This document shows, piece by piece, positions 23,970-31,593 of a stretch of DNA of 64,000 nucleotides; within the stretch, counting starts at the first letter, position 1; each line of letters opens with the position of its first letter. The DNA is from Poriferisodalis sp022821985 (lineage in GTDB: Bacteria > Actinomycetota > Acidimicrobiia > Acidimicrobiales > Poriferisodalaceae): positions 2,914,001 to 2,978,000 of the forward strand of contig NZ_OZ244781.1 of the NCBI RefSeq assembly GCF_965219595.1, given 5' to 3'. The notes under the pieces are model-generated. The model made no database searches and had not been told where the DNA came from. It saw nothing but the letters and a program-made list of their open reading frames with translations. The translations under genes and the position numbers were made by a program.

Positions 23970-24962
23970 ATGGATCCGAGTCCAGAGACACTGCTGGATC
24001 TGCACCGGCGCATGGTGCGGATCCGCCACTTCGAGGAAGCCGCCGGCCGGCTCGCGGAGCAGAACCGGCTGCCCGGGTTCCTGCACCTGTACGTGGGGGA
24101 GGAGGCCGTGGCCGCCGGGGTGTGCGCCAACCTCGACGATGACGACCAGATCAGCTCGACCCACCGAGGGCACGGGCACCTGGTGGCCAAGGGAGGCGAC
24201 TACGGCGGGATGATGGCCGAGCTGATGGGCAAGGCCACCGGCTACTGCGGGGGCAAGGGCGGCTCCATGCACATCTGCGATCTCGACCTGGGCATGCTCG
24301 GTGCGAACGGCATCGTGGGCGGCGGCGTGCCGATCGCCGTAGGCGCCGGGTTCGCGAACAAGTACCGGGGAAGCGACCGGGTCTCGGTGGTGTTCTTCGG
24401 CGACGGCGCCTCGAACATCGGCGCATTCCATGAGGCTGCCAACATGGCGGCTGCGCTGTCGCTGCCGGTGCTGTTCGTGTGCGAGAACAACGAGTACGGC
24501 GAGTTCACGCCTCGTGACCGCACGATGGCCATCACCGATGTGGTGGATCGCGCCGCCGGCTACGGCATGCCCGGGGCGATCGTCGACGGCATGGACGTGG
24601 TCGCCGTATGGGAAGCCGCACACGAGGCAGTCAGTCGGGCCCGCCGGGGCGAAGGACCCTCGTTCATCGAGGCCAAGACCTACCGCTTCTACAACCATCA
24701 CGGCGTGCAGACCCTCGGCATGAAATACCGGTCCGACGACGAGCTCGAACAGTGGAAGCAGCGAGACCCGATCGAGCTGTTCGAGGACCGGCTGGCAACC
24801 GCCGGCGTGCTCGACGCCGACGGCGCCCAAGCAGTGCACGCCGCTGCAGAAGCAGACATCGAAGCTGCGATCGCCTTTGCCGAGGAGAGCCCGCTGCCCG
24901 ATCCCGACAGCCTGCTGGTCGACGTCTACACGCAGGCCGCGTACTCAGGAGCCACCGCATGA
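23970..24962 (+). CDS. acoA: 2-oxoacid/acetoin dehydrogenase E1 component, alpha subunit
   Basis: A 330-residue thiamin-diphosphate enzyme subunit that decarboxylates the substrate and passes the acyl group to E2 lipoate. The ThDP/Mg motif runs from VVFFGDGASNIGAFHEA to FVCENNEYGE, the GDG-(about 27)-NN pattern. GFLHLYVGEEAVAAG and HRGHGHLVAKG are typical early motifs. It begins an operon E1 alpha, E1 beta, AcoX-like, E2 with 4-base overlaps. The AcoX-like gene in the operon favours acetoin (acoA symbol) over pyruvate, but specificity cannot be proved. GAGGGGG lies upstream of the ATG. Confidence 0.85.
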   Translation: MDPSPETLLDLHRRMVRIRHFEEAAGRLAEQNRLPGFLHLYVGEEAVAAGVCANLDDDDQISSTHRGHGHLVAKGGDYGGMMAELMGKATGYCGGKGGSMHICDLDLGMLGANGIVGGGVPIAVGAGFANKYRGSDRVSVVFFGDGASNIGAFHEAANMAAALSLPVLFVCENNEYGEFTPRDRTMAITDVVDRAAGYGMPGAIVDGMDVVAVWEAAHEAVSRARRGEGPSFIEAKTYRFYNHHGVQTLGMKYRSDDELEQWKQRDPIELFEDRLATAGVLDADGAQAVHAAAEADIEAAIAFAEESPLPDPDSLLVDVYTQAAYSGATA

Positions 24963-25960
24963 CACCCCCAACCGACACCGATGAGCGCCGCATCGCCTAT
25001 GGAGCTGCCTTCACCGAGGGGCTGGCGCAGATGATGGACGCCGATTCGAACGTGTTCGTGGCCGGCGAGGACGTCGGCCGAGCCGGGGGAGTGTTCGGCT
25101 CGTTCCGCGGGCTGAACGAGCGCTTCGGCGACATGCGAGTCGTGGACACGCCGATCAGCGAGCAGGCCATCGTGGGCCTCGGCACCGGCGCAGCAGTGAG
25201 CGGCCTTCGCCCGGTCGTCGACGTGATGTTCATGGACTTCATGCTCGTGGCCATGGACCAGATCGTGAACCAGGCGGCAAAGCTGAAGTACATGTTCGGC
25301 GGCAAGGCCACGTTGCCGATGACGATCACCACGAGCGCTGGGGCCGGGCTGTCAGCGGCGGCTCAGCACAGCCAGAGCCTCGAAGCGATGCTGTGCCACA
25401 TCCCGGGACTCAAGGTGGTGATGCCGTCGAATCCGTACGACGCGAAGGGTCTGCTTGTCTCGTGCATTCGCGACGACAACCCCACGGTGTTCGTGAAGCA
25501 CAAGCGCCTGCTGGGACTGAAGGGCGAGGTTCCCGAAGATCTTTACGAGATCCCCCTGGGAACGGCGAGCACCGTGCGATCAGGCGACGACGTGACGGTG
25601 GTGACCTACGGCCGGATGGTGCACGAGGCCACATCGGCGGCAGATGCGCTGGCCGCGGAAGGCATCGAGTGCGACGTCATCGATCTGCGCACCCTCCAGC
25701 CGCTGGACATGGACACCGTGATCCAGTCGGCACAGCGGACCAGCCGGGTCGCCGTGGTGCACGAGGCCGTCCGGTTCGGCGGCCTCGGCGGCGAGATCGC
25801 TTCGCAGATCGCCGAGGAGGCGTTCGACTACCTGGATGCTCCGATCGAGCGCGTCGGCGCACCATTCAGCCCGGTGCCGTTCAGCCCCGTGCTCGAGAAG
25901 GAATGGGTTCCCAACGCCGAGATGATCAGCGAGCGGATCCGGGCACTCGCGGCGGCGTGA
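24959..25960 (+). CDS. acoB: 2-oxoacid/acetoin dehydrogenase E1 component, beta subunit
   Basis: A 333-residue transketolase-like subunit that pairs with the alpha subunit. It begins MTPPTDTDERRIAYGAAFTE and carries VFVAGEDVGRAGGVFG, DTPISEQAIVGLGTGAA with the cofactor-activating Glu, and MTITTSAGAGLSAAAQHSQS. The C-terminal domain has VVTYGRMVHEA and VIDLRTLQPLDM. The ATG overlaps the alpha-subunit stop (ATGA), implying equal production. The frame extends further upstream, but that part is shadow of the alpha gene. Confidence 0.87.
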   Translation: MTPPTDTDERRIAYGAAFTEGLAQMMDADSNVFVAGEDVGRAGGVFGSFRGLNERFGDMRVVDTPISEQAIVGLGTGAAVSGLRPVVDVMFMDFMLVAMDQIVNQAAKLKYMFGGKATLPMTITTSAGAGLSAAAQHSQSLEAMLCHIPGLKVVMPSNPYDAKGLLVSCIRDDNPTVFVKHKRLLGLKGEVPEDLYEIPLGTASTVRSGDDVTVVTYGRMVHEATSAADALAAEGIECDVIDLRTLQPLDMDTVIQSAQRTSRVAVVHEAVRFGGLGGEIASQIAEEAFDYLDAPIERVGAPFSPVPFSPVLEKEWVPNAEMISERIRALAAA

Positions 25961-27009
25961 GCCAAGCTGCCGACTCGGCGGCCGGCCCAGCAGTCGGAAT
26001 CGTCGCGAACCCGCTGGCCGGCAAAGACGTCAGGCGGCTGACTTCGGGGGCGACCCCCGTGTCGGACGCCGTCAAGATCGGCGCGATACGGCGCGCCGTG
26101 GTGGGTGCGATCGAGGGCGGCGCCGAACGTGTGCTGATCAGCGGCGACCGGGCACGGTTGGGGGAACGTGCGCTGGCGGGGTTGGAGGTGCCGGGATCGG
26201 TGGAGGTCGCCGAACCGCATGGCTGGCACACCGGGCGTGACTCGCAGTTGGCCGCCGCGCAGTTTCGTGACGAAGGCGTGGGGGCGATCGTTGCGCTCGG
26301 CGGTGATGGCACCCAGCGTGATGTCGTAACGGGGTGGCGCGAAGCACCGCTGGTGCCGCTGGCTGTCGGCACCAACAACGTGTTTCCAATCCCGACTGAG
26401 GCCACCGTCGCCGGTTTCGCTGCGGGAGCCGTGGCGAGCGGCCATGCCGATGCGGCCGAGGTGACGTGGCAGGCGAAGATCATCGACATCACGGCGGAGG
26501 GAAGCCAGCGCGCGGAGGTGGCGCTCGTTGACGTGTGCCTCGTGAGGAGCGCGTTCGTGGGAGCACGCGCCATTTGGGATCTGGGGTCGGTGAGCGAGAT
26601 CGTGGCTGCCATTGCCGAGCCGGATTCGGTCGGACTCGCCGCCGTCGCTGCCGCCGTTGCACCTGTGGGCAGGAAGGAACCCGGCGGGATCCATGTCGGC
26701 TTGGGGTGCGCGTCCGGGAATGCACGGGATCTACAGAGCTACAGACACATCCGAGCAGCTGTGATGCCCGGCACCTACTCAGACATCGACGTCGCACACT
26801 GCGAGCAGCTGCGCTTCGGCCAGCCGGTCACCCTGTCGGGTCCCGGCGTGCTGACGCTGGACGGAGAACGCGAGATCGTGCTGGGTCGGGGCGAGAGGGC
26901 GGATATCACCGTCAATCCGGATGGTCCGTACGTGATCGACGTGGGTGCGGCGGTTGCGGCAGCACAGCGACGGCGCTACCCCTTCGGCCCTGCGGTTGCG
27001 GGCCGCTGA
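25957..27009 (+). CDS. acoX: ATP-NAD/AcoX-like kinase
   Basis: A 350-residue protein related to NAD kinase, of the AcoX branch found in acetoin operons. The N-terminus has VGIVANPLAGKDVRRL, the nucleotide-binding loop is IVALGGDGTQRDVVTGW with the GGDGT motif, and VPLAVGTNNVFP follows, as in NAD-kinase-like folds. The C-terminal half is an all-beta region with VTLSGPGVLTLDGEREI. The exact reaction of AcoX is not established; a role in supplying or handling cofactor for acetoin cleavage has been proposed. GTG at 25957 overlaps the E1-beta stop (GTGA). Its place between E1 beta and E2 is the best support for an acetoin-type operon. Confidence 0.78.
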   Translation: MSQAADSAAGPAVGIVANPLAGKDVRRLTSGATPVSDAVKIGAIRRAVVGAIEGGAERVLISGDRARLGERALAGLEVPGSVEVAEPHGWHTGRDSQLAAAQFRDEGVGAIVALGGDGTQRDVVTGWREAPLVPLAVGTNNVFPIPTEATVAGFAAGAVASGHADAAEVTWQAKIIDITAEGSQRAEVALVDVCLVRSAFVGARAIWDLGSVSEIVAAIAEPDSVGLAAVAAAVAPVGRKEPGGIHVGLGCASGNARDLQSYRHIRAAVMPGTYSDIDVAHCEQLRFGQPVTLSGPGVLTLDGEREIVLGRGERADITVNPDGPYVIDVGAAVAAAQRRRYPFGPAVAGR

Positions 27010-27023
27010 GCAAAGGGACGCCG

Positions 27024-28484
27024 ATGGCCATCGAGTTTGCAATGCCGAAGCTGGGCCTGACGATGGAGTCGGGGACGATCCTGCGTTGGCTCGTGCCTGA
27101 CGGTGCCGATGTCACCGCAGGACAGGCAGTGCTGCTGGTGGAAACCGACAAGGTCGAGACCGAGATCGAGGCCTCGGGCAGCGGTGTACTTGCTCAAACC
27201 GGTGAGATCGGCGTGGAATACCCCTGCGGTGTGCGGATCGGCTGGTTTCTGGAAGCCGGCGAGGAGCTTCCGGCGCCCGCCGATGCAGCGCCAGCCGCGG
27301 CGCAGATGCAGGCGGCGGCCGTCCCCGCATCCCAGCCTTCCCCGCAAGCTGTCCCCACAGCGCCTGTGCGTGCACCCGGCGAGCGGATCCTGGCGTCGCC
27401 GGCGGCCAAGCGGCTGGCCCGAGAGCTGGGGGTTGAGATCGCAACGTTGGCCGGAAGCGGGCCCAAGGGCCGCATCACCGAGCGCGATGTGCGAGCGGCG
27501 AACGAGGCTCTGGCCACAGCGCCTGCGGCCGGGCCGGCCGGCATCGCGGGATCCGCGGCACCTGAGCCAGGCGCGCCGGCGCAGCCGCCGGCGACGTTCG
27601 CAGCTCGCCAACTTGCCGATCTGCTCGGCGTCGATCTCCGCCGCGTGCCCGCCAGTGCTGGAGACGGGCGCATCTCGCGTGCCGATGTGGCTGCGCATGT
27701 CCGCACCTTGCTGGCTGATCTCAGCTCACGATCCGCCGATGAAGGTTCAGCTGCGCCGCCCCTGTCGCAGGCCCCGACCGAACAGATTCCCCTGCGGGGG
27801 ATGCGGGGCGTGATCGCCGAGCGCATGAGCGCTTCGCTCCGCTCGATGGCCCAGCTGACGCTCACGATGGATGTCGACATGAGCGCCGTGGTAGCAGAGC
27901 GGGCTGACCTCGTCGAAGCTGCTCGTGGCGATGACGCCGACGAGCGTGACGGGGACGCAGATGCTGTCGTAGCGGTGGTGCCGGGCTACACGGATTATGT
28001 GATCGCTGCGGCGGCGGCTGCGCTCGGTAGGCACCCTCGGGTGAATTCTCAGGTCACCGACGATGCGGTGGCGCTCTTGGGCGACATCCACGTCGGGCTT
28101 GCTGTCGCGCTTGACGATGGGTTGCTCGTGCCGGTTGTCCGCCACGCCGACCGGCTCAGTCTCGATGAGATCGCTTCGGAGACCACGCGCCTCGCCACTG
28201 GGGCTCGCGACGGCACACTCGGATACGACGACTACCAAGGCGCCACGTTCACCGTGACTGCCCTGGGCATGTTCGGCGTCGATGCATTCACGCCGATCAT
28301 CAACTCGCCCAACACGGCGATCCTGGGCGTGGGTCGCATCCGCAACGAAACCGTGTGGGCAGATGCCGCGCCTGAGCCTCGGCCCGTCCTGACCCTCTCA
28401 CTGACCTGGGACCATCGAGCCTTCGACGGCGCCCCGGCAGCACGGTTCGCCGGCTCGGTACGAGACTTGCTCGAATCCCGCTAG
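27024..28484 (+). CDS. acoC: Dihydrolipoamide acyltransferase (E2) with two E3-binding-like domains
   Basis: A 486-residue E2 core protein. The lipoyl domain spans about residues 1-76 with the lipoylated Lys43 in VETDKVETEIEASG. After an Ala/Pro linker comes a peripheral-subunit-binding domain at about 122-160 (ILASPAAKRLARELGVEI, then GSGPKGRITERDV). A second, similar segment lies at about 191-231 (FAARQLADLLGVDLRRV, then GDGRISRADVAAHV). The catalytic domain follows from about 254, with the active-site His in LTWDHRAFDG. AAAGGGA precedes ATG 27024. E3 is not encoded nearby. Its TAG stop overlaps the convergent dehydrogenase stop in a shared CTAG. Confidence 0.87.
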   Translation: MAIEFAMPKLGLTMESGTILRWLVPDGADVTAGQAVLLVETDKVETEIEASGSGVLAQTGEIGVEYPCGVRIGWFLEAGEELPAPADAAPAAAQMQAAAVPASQPSPQAVPTAPVRAPGERILASPAAKRLARELGVEIATLAGSGPKGRITERDVRAANEALATAPAAGPAGIAGSAAPEPGAPAQPPATFAARQLADLLGVDLRRVPASAGDGRISRADVAAHVRTLLADLSSRSADEGSAAPPLSQAPTEQIPLRGMRGVIAERMSASLRSMAQLTLTMDVDMSAVVAERADLVEAARGDDADERDGDADAVVAVVPGYTDYVIAAAAAALGRHPRVNSQVTDDAVALLGDIHVGLAVALDDGLLVPVVRHADRLSLDEIASETTRLATGARDGTLGYDDYQGATFTVTALGMFGVDAFTPIINSPNTAILGVGRIRNETVWADAAPEPRPVLTLSLTWDHRAFDGAPAARFAGSVRDLLESR

Positions 28485-29644
28485 CCGTCGATGTAGCTGC
28501 GCTTCGCGACCTCTTCGAGCATGACCTCGGTGGCACCGCCGCCGATCGGCAGGATGCGTGCGTCGCGGCACATCCGCTCGATGGTCGACTCGCGCATGTA
28601 GCCGATGCCGCCGTGGAACTGCATGCAGTCGTACATCACCTGATTCACGACTTCGGCGCCGAATGCCTTGACGCCGGACATCTCCTTGGTGGCATCGATG
28701 CCCTGCTCCTTGAGCCATGCGGCGTGGTACATCGAGGCGCGCGCTGCGTCGACCTTGGCCTGATTCATCGCCATGCGCTGGCGGATGGCCCCCAAGTCGT
28801 AGAGCGAACCGCCGAAGGCCTTGCGTTGCTGGGTGTACGCGTTGGTCAGATCGATAGCGACCTGCGCCGCGCCGATGCCCATCCCCACGATGACCATCCG
28901 CTCATTCTGGAAATTCTGCATGGCGGCGTAGAAGCCCCGGTGCACCTCGCCGAGCAGGTGATCGCTCCCCAGCCACACATCGTGCAGCACGAGCTCGGCA
29001 GTGTCCGAGCAGCGCCAGCCGTGCTTGTCGAGCTTGTTGGCCACCTCGAACCCGTCCGCGTTGGTCGGCACCAGGAACATGGAGATCCCGTAGCGGTCAT
29101 CGGGGTTCGTGCGCGCCGCCAGTGCGACGATGTCGCCGTACACGGCACCGGTGATGAACGTCTTGGTGCCGTTGAGACGCCACCCATCGCCGTCGGGCAC
29201 CGCGGTTGTGCGCAATCCCGCCACATCGGATCCTGCGTCAGGCTCGGTGACGCCGATGCACATCATGGTGTCCCCGGACTGGATCGACGGCAGCCAGCGC
29301 TCAAGCTGTTCATCAGTGCCTGCATTGAGCAGGTGTGGCAACGCCATGTCGGTGTGCACCAAGATGTTCGCCTCAAAGCCTGCGTAGGTGGAGGTGCCAA
29401 GCGCTTCGGCGAACGTCGCTGAGGCAAGAGGGCCGAGGCCGAGCCCGCCCCACCGCTCGGGCACCCGCAGCGAGAACATCTCCAGTTCGCCCATGCGCTT
29501 GTAGATCTCGCGGGGCACCTGGCCGTCTTCCTCCCAGGCATCGCCGACTGGTGTGACCTCATTGGCGACGAAAGCGACCGTCTGGTCATAGATCGCCTGC
29601 AGCTCGTCGGTCATGTAGTCGTTGCGGTGGACGGTGTTGCTCAC
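28481..29644 (-). CDS. Acyl-CoA dehydrogenase family protein
   Basis: A 387-residue flavoenzyme of the acyl-CoA dehydrogenase family. Motifs are MCIGVTEPDAGSDVAGLRTT (FAD/substrate region), WRLNGTKTFITGA, AYTQQRKAFGG, and CMQFHGGIGYMRESTIERMC. The last conserved segment, RILPIGGGATEVMLEEVA, lacks the usual YEGT Glu at the catalytic-base position; the base may be elsewhere, as in isovaleryl-CoA-type members. GTG at 29642-29644 follows GGAGG. It shares its stop region with the E2 gene (convergent CTAG) and lies 23 bases downstream of a VOC gene. Substrate is unknown. Confidence 0.88.
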   Translation of the reverse strand: MSNTVHRNDYMTDELQAIYDQTVAFVANEVTPVGDAWEEDGQVPREIYKRMGELEMFSLRVPERWGGLGLGPLASATFAEALGTSTYAGFEANILVHTDMALPHLLNAGTDEQLERWLPSIQSGDTMMCIGVTEPDAGSDVAGLRTTAVPDGDGWRLNGTKTFITGAVYGDIVALAARTNPDDRYGISMFLVPTNADGFEVANKLDKHGWRCSDTAELVLHDVWLGSDHLLGEVHRGFYAAMQNFQNERMVIVGMGIGAAQVAIDLTNAYTQQRKAFGGSLYDLGAIRQRMAMNQAKVDAARASMYHAAWLKEQGIDATKEMSGVKAFGAEVVNQVMYDCMQFHGGIGYMRESTIERMCRDARILPIGGGATEVMLEEVAKRSYIDG

Positions 29645-29667
29645 TGGTTGCCTCCGGGCGGGGGGGG

Positions 29668-30222
29668 TTACGCAGCCGGAGCTGAGCCTTGCTGAACCAA
29701 TTCGGCGAGCGGGTCGCCGCGGCGGAACCGCTCAAGCAGCACGTCGGCGTCGAAGAGCACTCCGATGGGGTTCTCCGCGAAGACCGGTCCGTTCATGAAC
29801 TCGATGCACTCGGCCATCGTCGCGAAGTTCTCGACCTGGAACTCCACCCCGTTGCCATCGGGATCGGCGTAGTACATGGAGGTGGTCGGCCCGTGATTGA
29901 TGGTGCGCACCGGCAGGATGCCCTCCGCACGCAGACGCTCGTAGTGGTCCATGAGGTCGCCGAACGTGCCCATGGTGTAGGCGATGTGCTCGAGGGTGCC
30001 GTTGCGCGACTCGTATCGACCCGGCTGGCCCCGGTTGACGAAGGCCATGCGGTGATGCTCATCGTCATAGGAGATGAAGCAGATGAACTCGTTCTCGTGG
30101 ACCACCTGCGCCCCCAGCACGGTGCACCACCAATCGCGCACCGCTGCGATGTCGTCAGTGCGAAATACGCAATGGGCCATCTTGGTTGGCAGGCGGACTT
30201 GGGGACCGTTGGCGTTCGGCAC
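29668..30222 (-). CDS. Glyoxalase/extradiol-dioxygenase-like VOC protein
   Basis: A 184-residue VOC-fold protein with the catechol-2,3-dioxygenase-like metal triad: His in TKMAHCVFRTDD, His in GTLEHIAYTMG and Glu in DGNGVEFQVENF. It is half the size of full two-domain dioxygenases, so it may act as a dimer. GTG at 30220-30222 is chosen as start: AGAGGGG lies about 8 bases upstream. The stop is followed by a run of eight C on the coding strand and then the ribosome-binding site of the acyl-CoA dehydrogenase, suggesting cotranscription. Substrate is unknown. Confidence 0.8.
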   Translation of the reverse strand: MPNANGPQVRLPTKMAHCVFRTDDIAAVRDWWCTVLGAQVVHENEFICFISYDDEHHRMAFVNRGQPGRYESRNGTLEHIAYTMGTFGDLMDHYERLRAEGILPVRTINHGPTTSMYYADPDGNGVEFQVENFATMAECIEFMNGPVFAENPIGVLFDADVLLERFRRGDPLAELVQQGSAPAA

Positions 30223-30356
30223 GAGCAACCCCTCTAGGAAAAGCTGTCCGGTACGGCCGCCAGCAACGAACACGGCGGCTCGGCCTCAACAGTATCGGGC
30301 CTGCCTCGATGTGCTTCGAGGCGGCGCAGGCAGTCATGAGGCGTGGTGCTGTGTGC

Positions 30357-30989
30357 GTGACAGAATCGGCGCTCGTGCAGAGGGTCATCGCGTTGGACAT
30401 GGAGGGCGTCTTGACGCCCGAGATCTGGATAGCGGTGGCCCAACGCACCGGCATCGACGAGCTGAGACGTACGACCCGTGACGAGCCGGACTACGACGCG
30501 CTGATGCGGTACCGGATCGATGTGCTCAACACGCACGGCGTGTCGCTCGAGCAGATCCGCGACGTGATTGCTGAGCTGCCCCTGCTGGAGGGAGCGCGGG
30601 AGTTTCTCGACGAGCTCCGGCAGCGCTGGGTCGTGGTGCTGCTGTCGGACACGTTCGAGCAATTCGACGATCACTTCCTGGATCTGATGGGCTACCCCCA
30701 CCTGCTCTGCCATCGTCTTGACGTGGCCGACGGGCGCTTGGCGGGGTGGAGACGTCGAGTCGACGATGCCAAGCGGCGCGCCGTCGAGGCGTACCGCGCG
30801 CTGAACTACCACGTGACCGCCATCGGCGACTCCTACAACGATCTCACGATGCTGAGGGCGGCTGATGCGGCGAGCCTGTTCCGATGTCCCGAGGCGGTAG
30901 CCGAGGCCAATCCGGACCTGCCGTCGGTGTCCACCTACGGCGAGCTGCTGCGCTGGATCGAGAGCGTGCAGGTGCCGGCCATCCGCTGA
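30357..30989 (+). CDS. thrH: Phosphoserine phosphatase/homoserine phosphotransferase, HAD family
   Basis: About 210 residues, HAD superfamily. Motif I is ALDMEGVLTPEIWIAVA, with the DxEG form typical of ThrH; others are RDEPDYDALMRYR, motif II VVLLSDTFEQF and motif III/IV AIGDSYNDLTML. ThrH removes phosphate from phosphoserine and can transfer it to homoserine. Three in-frame starts are possible: ATG 30336, GTG 30357 and GTG 30375. Comparison with the usual family start, where the nucleophile Asp is near residue 8, favours the later two. None has a strong ribosome-binding site. It is divergent from the VOC gene at 29668-30222. Confidence 0.85.
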   Translation: MTESALVQRVIALDMEGVLTPEIWIAVAQRTGIDELRRTTRDEPDYDALMRYRIDVLNTHGVSLEQIRDVIAELPLLEGAREFLDELRQRWVVVLLSDTFEQFDDHFLDLMGYPHLLCHRLDVADGRLAGWRRRVDDAKRRAVEAYRALNYHVTAIGDSYNDLTMLRAADAASLFRCPEAVAEANPDLPSVSTYGELLRWIESVQVPAIR

Positions 30990-31001
30990 GCCCCGGGGCT
31001 C
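30988..31001. terminator. GC-rich palindrome after thrH
   Basis: GAGCCCCGGGGCTC is a perfect 14-bp palindrome starting inside the thrH stop codon. It may stop or stabilise the thrH transcript; no U-run follows. Confidence 0.35.
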
Positions 31002-31063
31002 GGGCGCCGGATACGCTGCGAGCCACATGTTCCCCACACAACGAGCAGGGACGGAGCGAAGCA

Positions 31064-31546
31064 ATGGCGATTGAGGTCGGCGACCAGATTCCCGATGTGA
31101 CACTGCGAGTACTGGACGAGGGCGGCATGCCTGCGCCCGTGCAGTCCGGCGAGATGCTGGGCAGCGGCAAGGTGGTGCTGTTCGCAGTGCCGGGCGCATT
31201 CACCCCGGGCTGCAGCAACGTCCATCTCCCGGGATACATCGAAGGTGCGTCCGAGCTTGCGGGCAAGGGTGTCGACAAGATCGTCTGCGTCTCGGTGAAC
31301 GACGCGTGGACCATGAACGCCTGGGCGCAGGCGCAGGGCGCAGAGGGCATCGAGATGGCTGCTGACGGCAACGGCGACTTTGCCGAGGCCATGGGCTTGG
31401 TCATGGATGGCTCGGGCTTCGGCCTGGGTTCTCGCTCCCGGCGCTACGCGGCGGTCATCGAGGACGGCACGGTGACTGCGCTCGAGGTCGAGCCGGCAGG
31501 CGCCGTCGACGTGTCGAGCTGCGCCTCGATTCTGGGCAAGCTCTGA
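31064..31546 (+). CDS. Peroxiredoxin (Prx5/AhpE-like atypical type)
   Basis: A 160-residue thiol peroxidase that reduces hydrogen peroxide and organic peroxides. The peroxidatic Cys50 is in AVPGAFTPGCSNVHLPGY, the Prx5 signature; other segments are VVCVSVNDAWTMNAW-like (read as IVCVSVNDAWTMNAW) and DGNGDFAEAMGLVMD. RYAAVIEDGTV ends the fold, and Cys in VSSCASILGKL near the C-terminus may resolve the disulfide. ATG 31064 has GGAG about 7 bases upstream. TACGCT at 31012-31017 may be the -10 box; a 15-codon reading frame from ATG 31027 overlaps the start. A 46-bp dispersed repeat follows the stop. Confidence 0.9.
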   Translation: MAIEVGDQIPDVTLRVLDEGGMPAPVQSGEMLGSGKVVLFAVPGAFTPGCSNVHLPGYIEGASELAGKGVDKIVCVSVNDAWTMNAWAQAQGAEGIEMAADGNGDFAEAMGLVMDGSGFGLGSRSRRYAAVIEDGTVTALEVEPAGAVDVSSCASILGKL

Positions 31547-31547
31547 C

Positions 31548-31593
31548 CAGAGGCTGAGCCGATAGGCGAAGCCGTGGCCCGAGCGGCCCGTGA
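31548..31593 (+). repeat. Dispersed 46-bp repeat, copy 1
   Basis: Begins CAGAGGCTGAGCCGA one base after the peroxiredoxin stop and ends GAGCGGCCCGTGA. It matches 63766-63811 at 44 of 46 positions; the only difference is TA versus AG at positions 16-17. It consists of short GGC-nnn-GCC palindromes (GGCTGAGCC, GGCGAAGCC) and GGCC-CGAGC-GGCC. The last 20 bases form the N-terminal codons of the ROK kinase frame. Confidence 0.88.

Noticed and set aside
28481..29644. Acyl-CoA dehydrogenase as inactive because of the missing YEGT Glu
   Set aside because: Several family groups place the catalytic base elsewhere, so loss of function cannot be concluded from this position.
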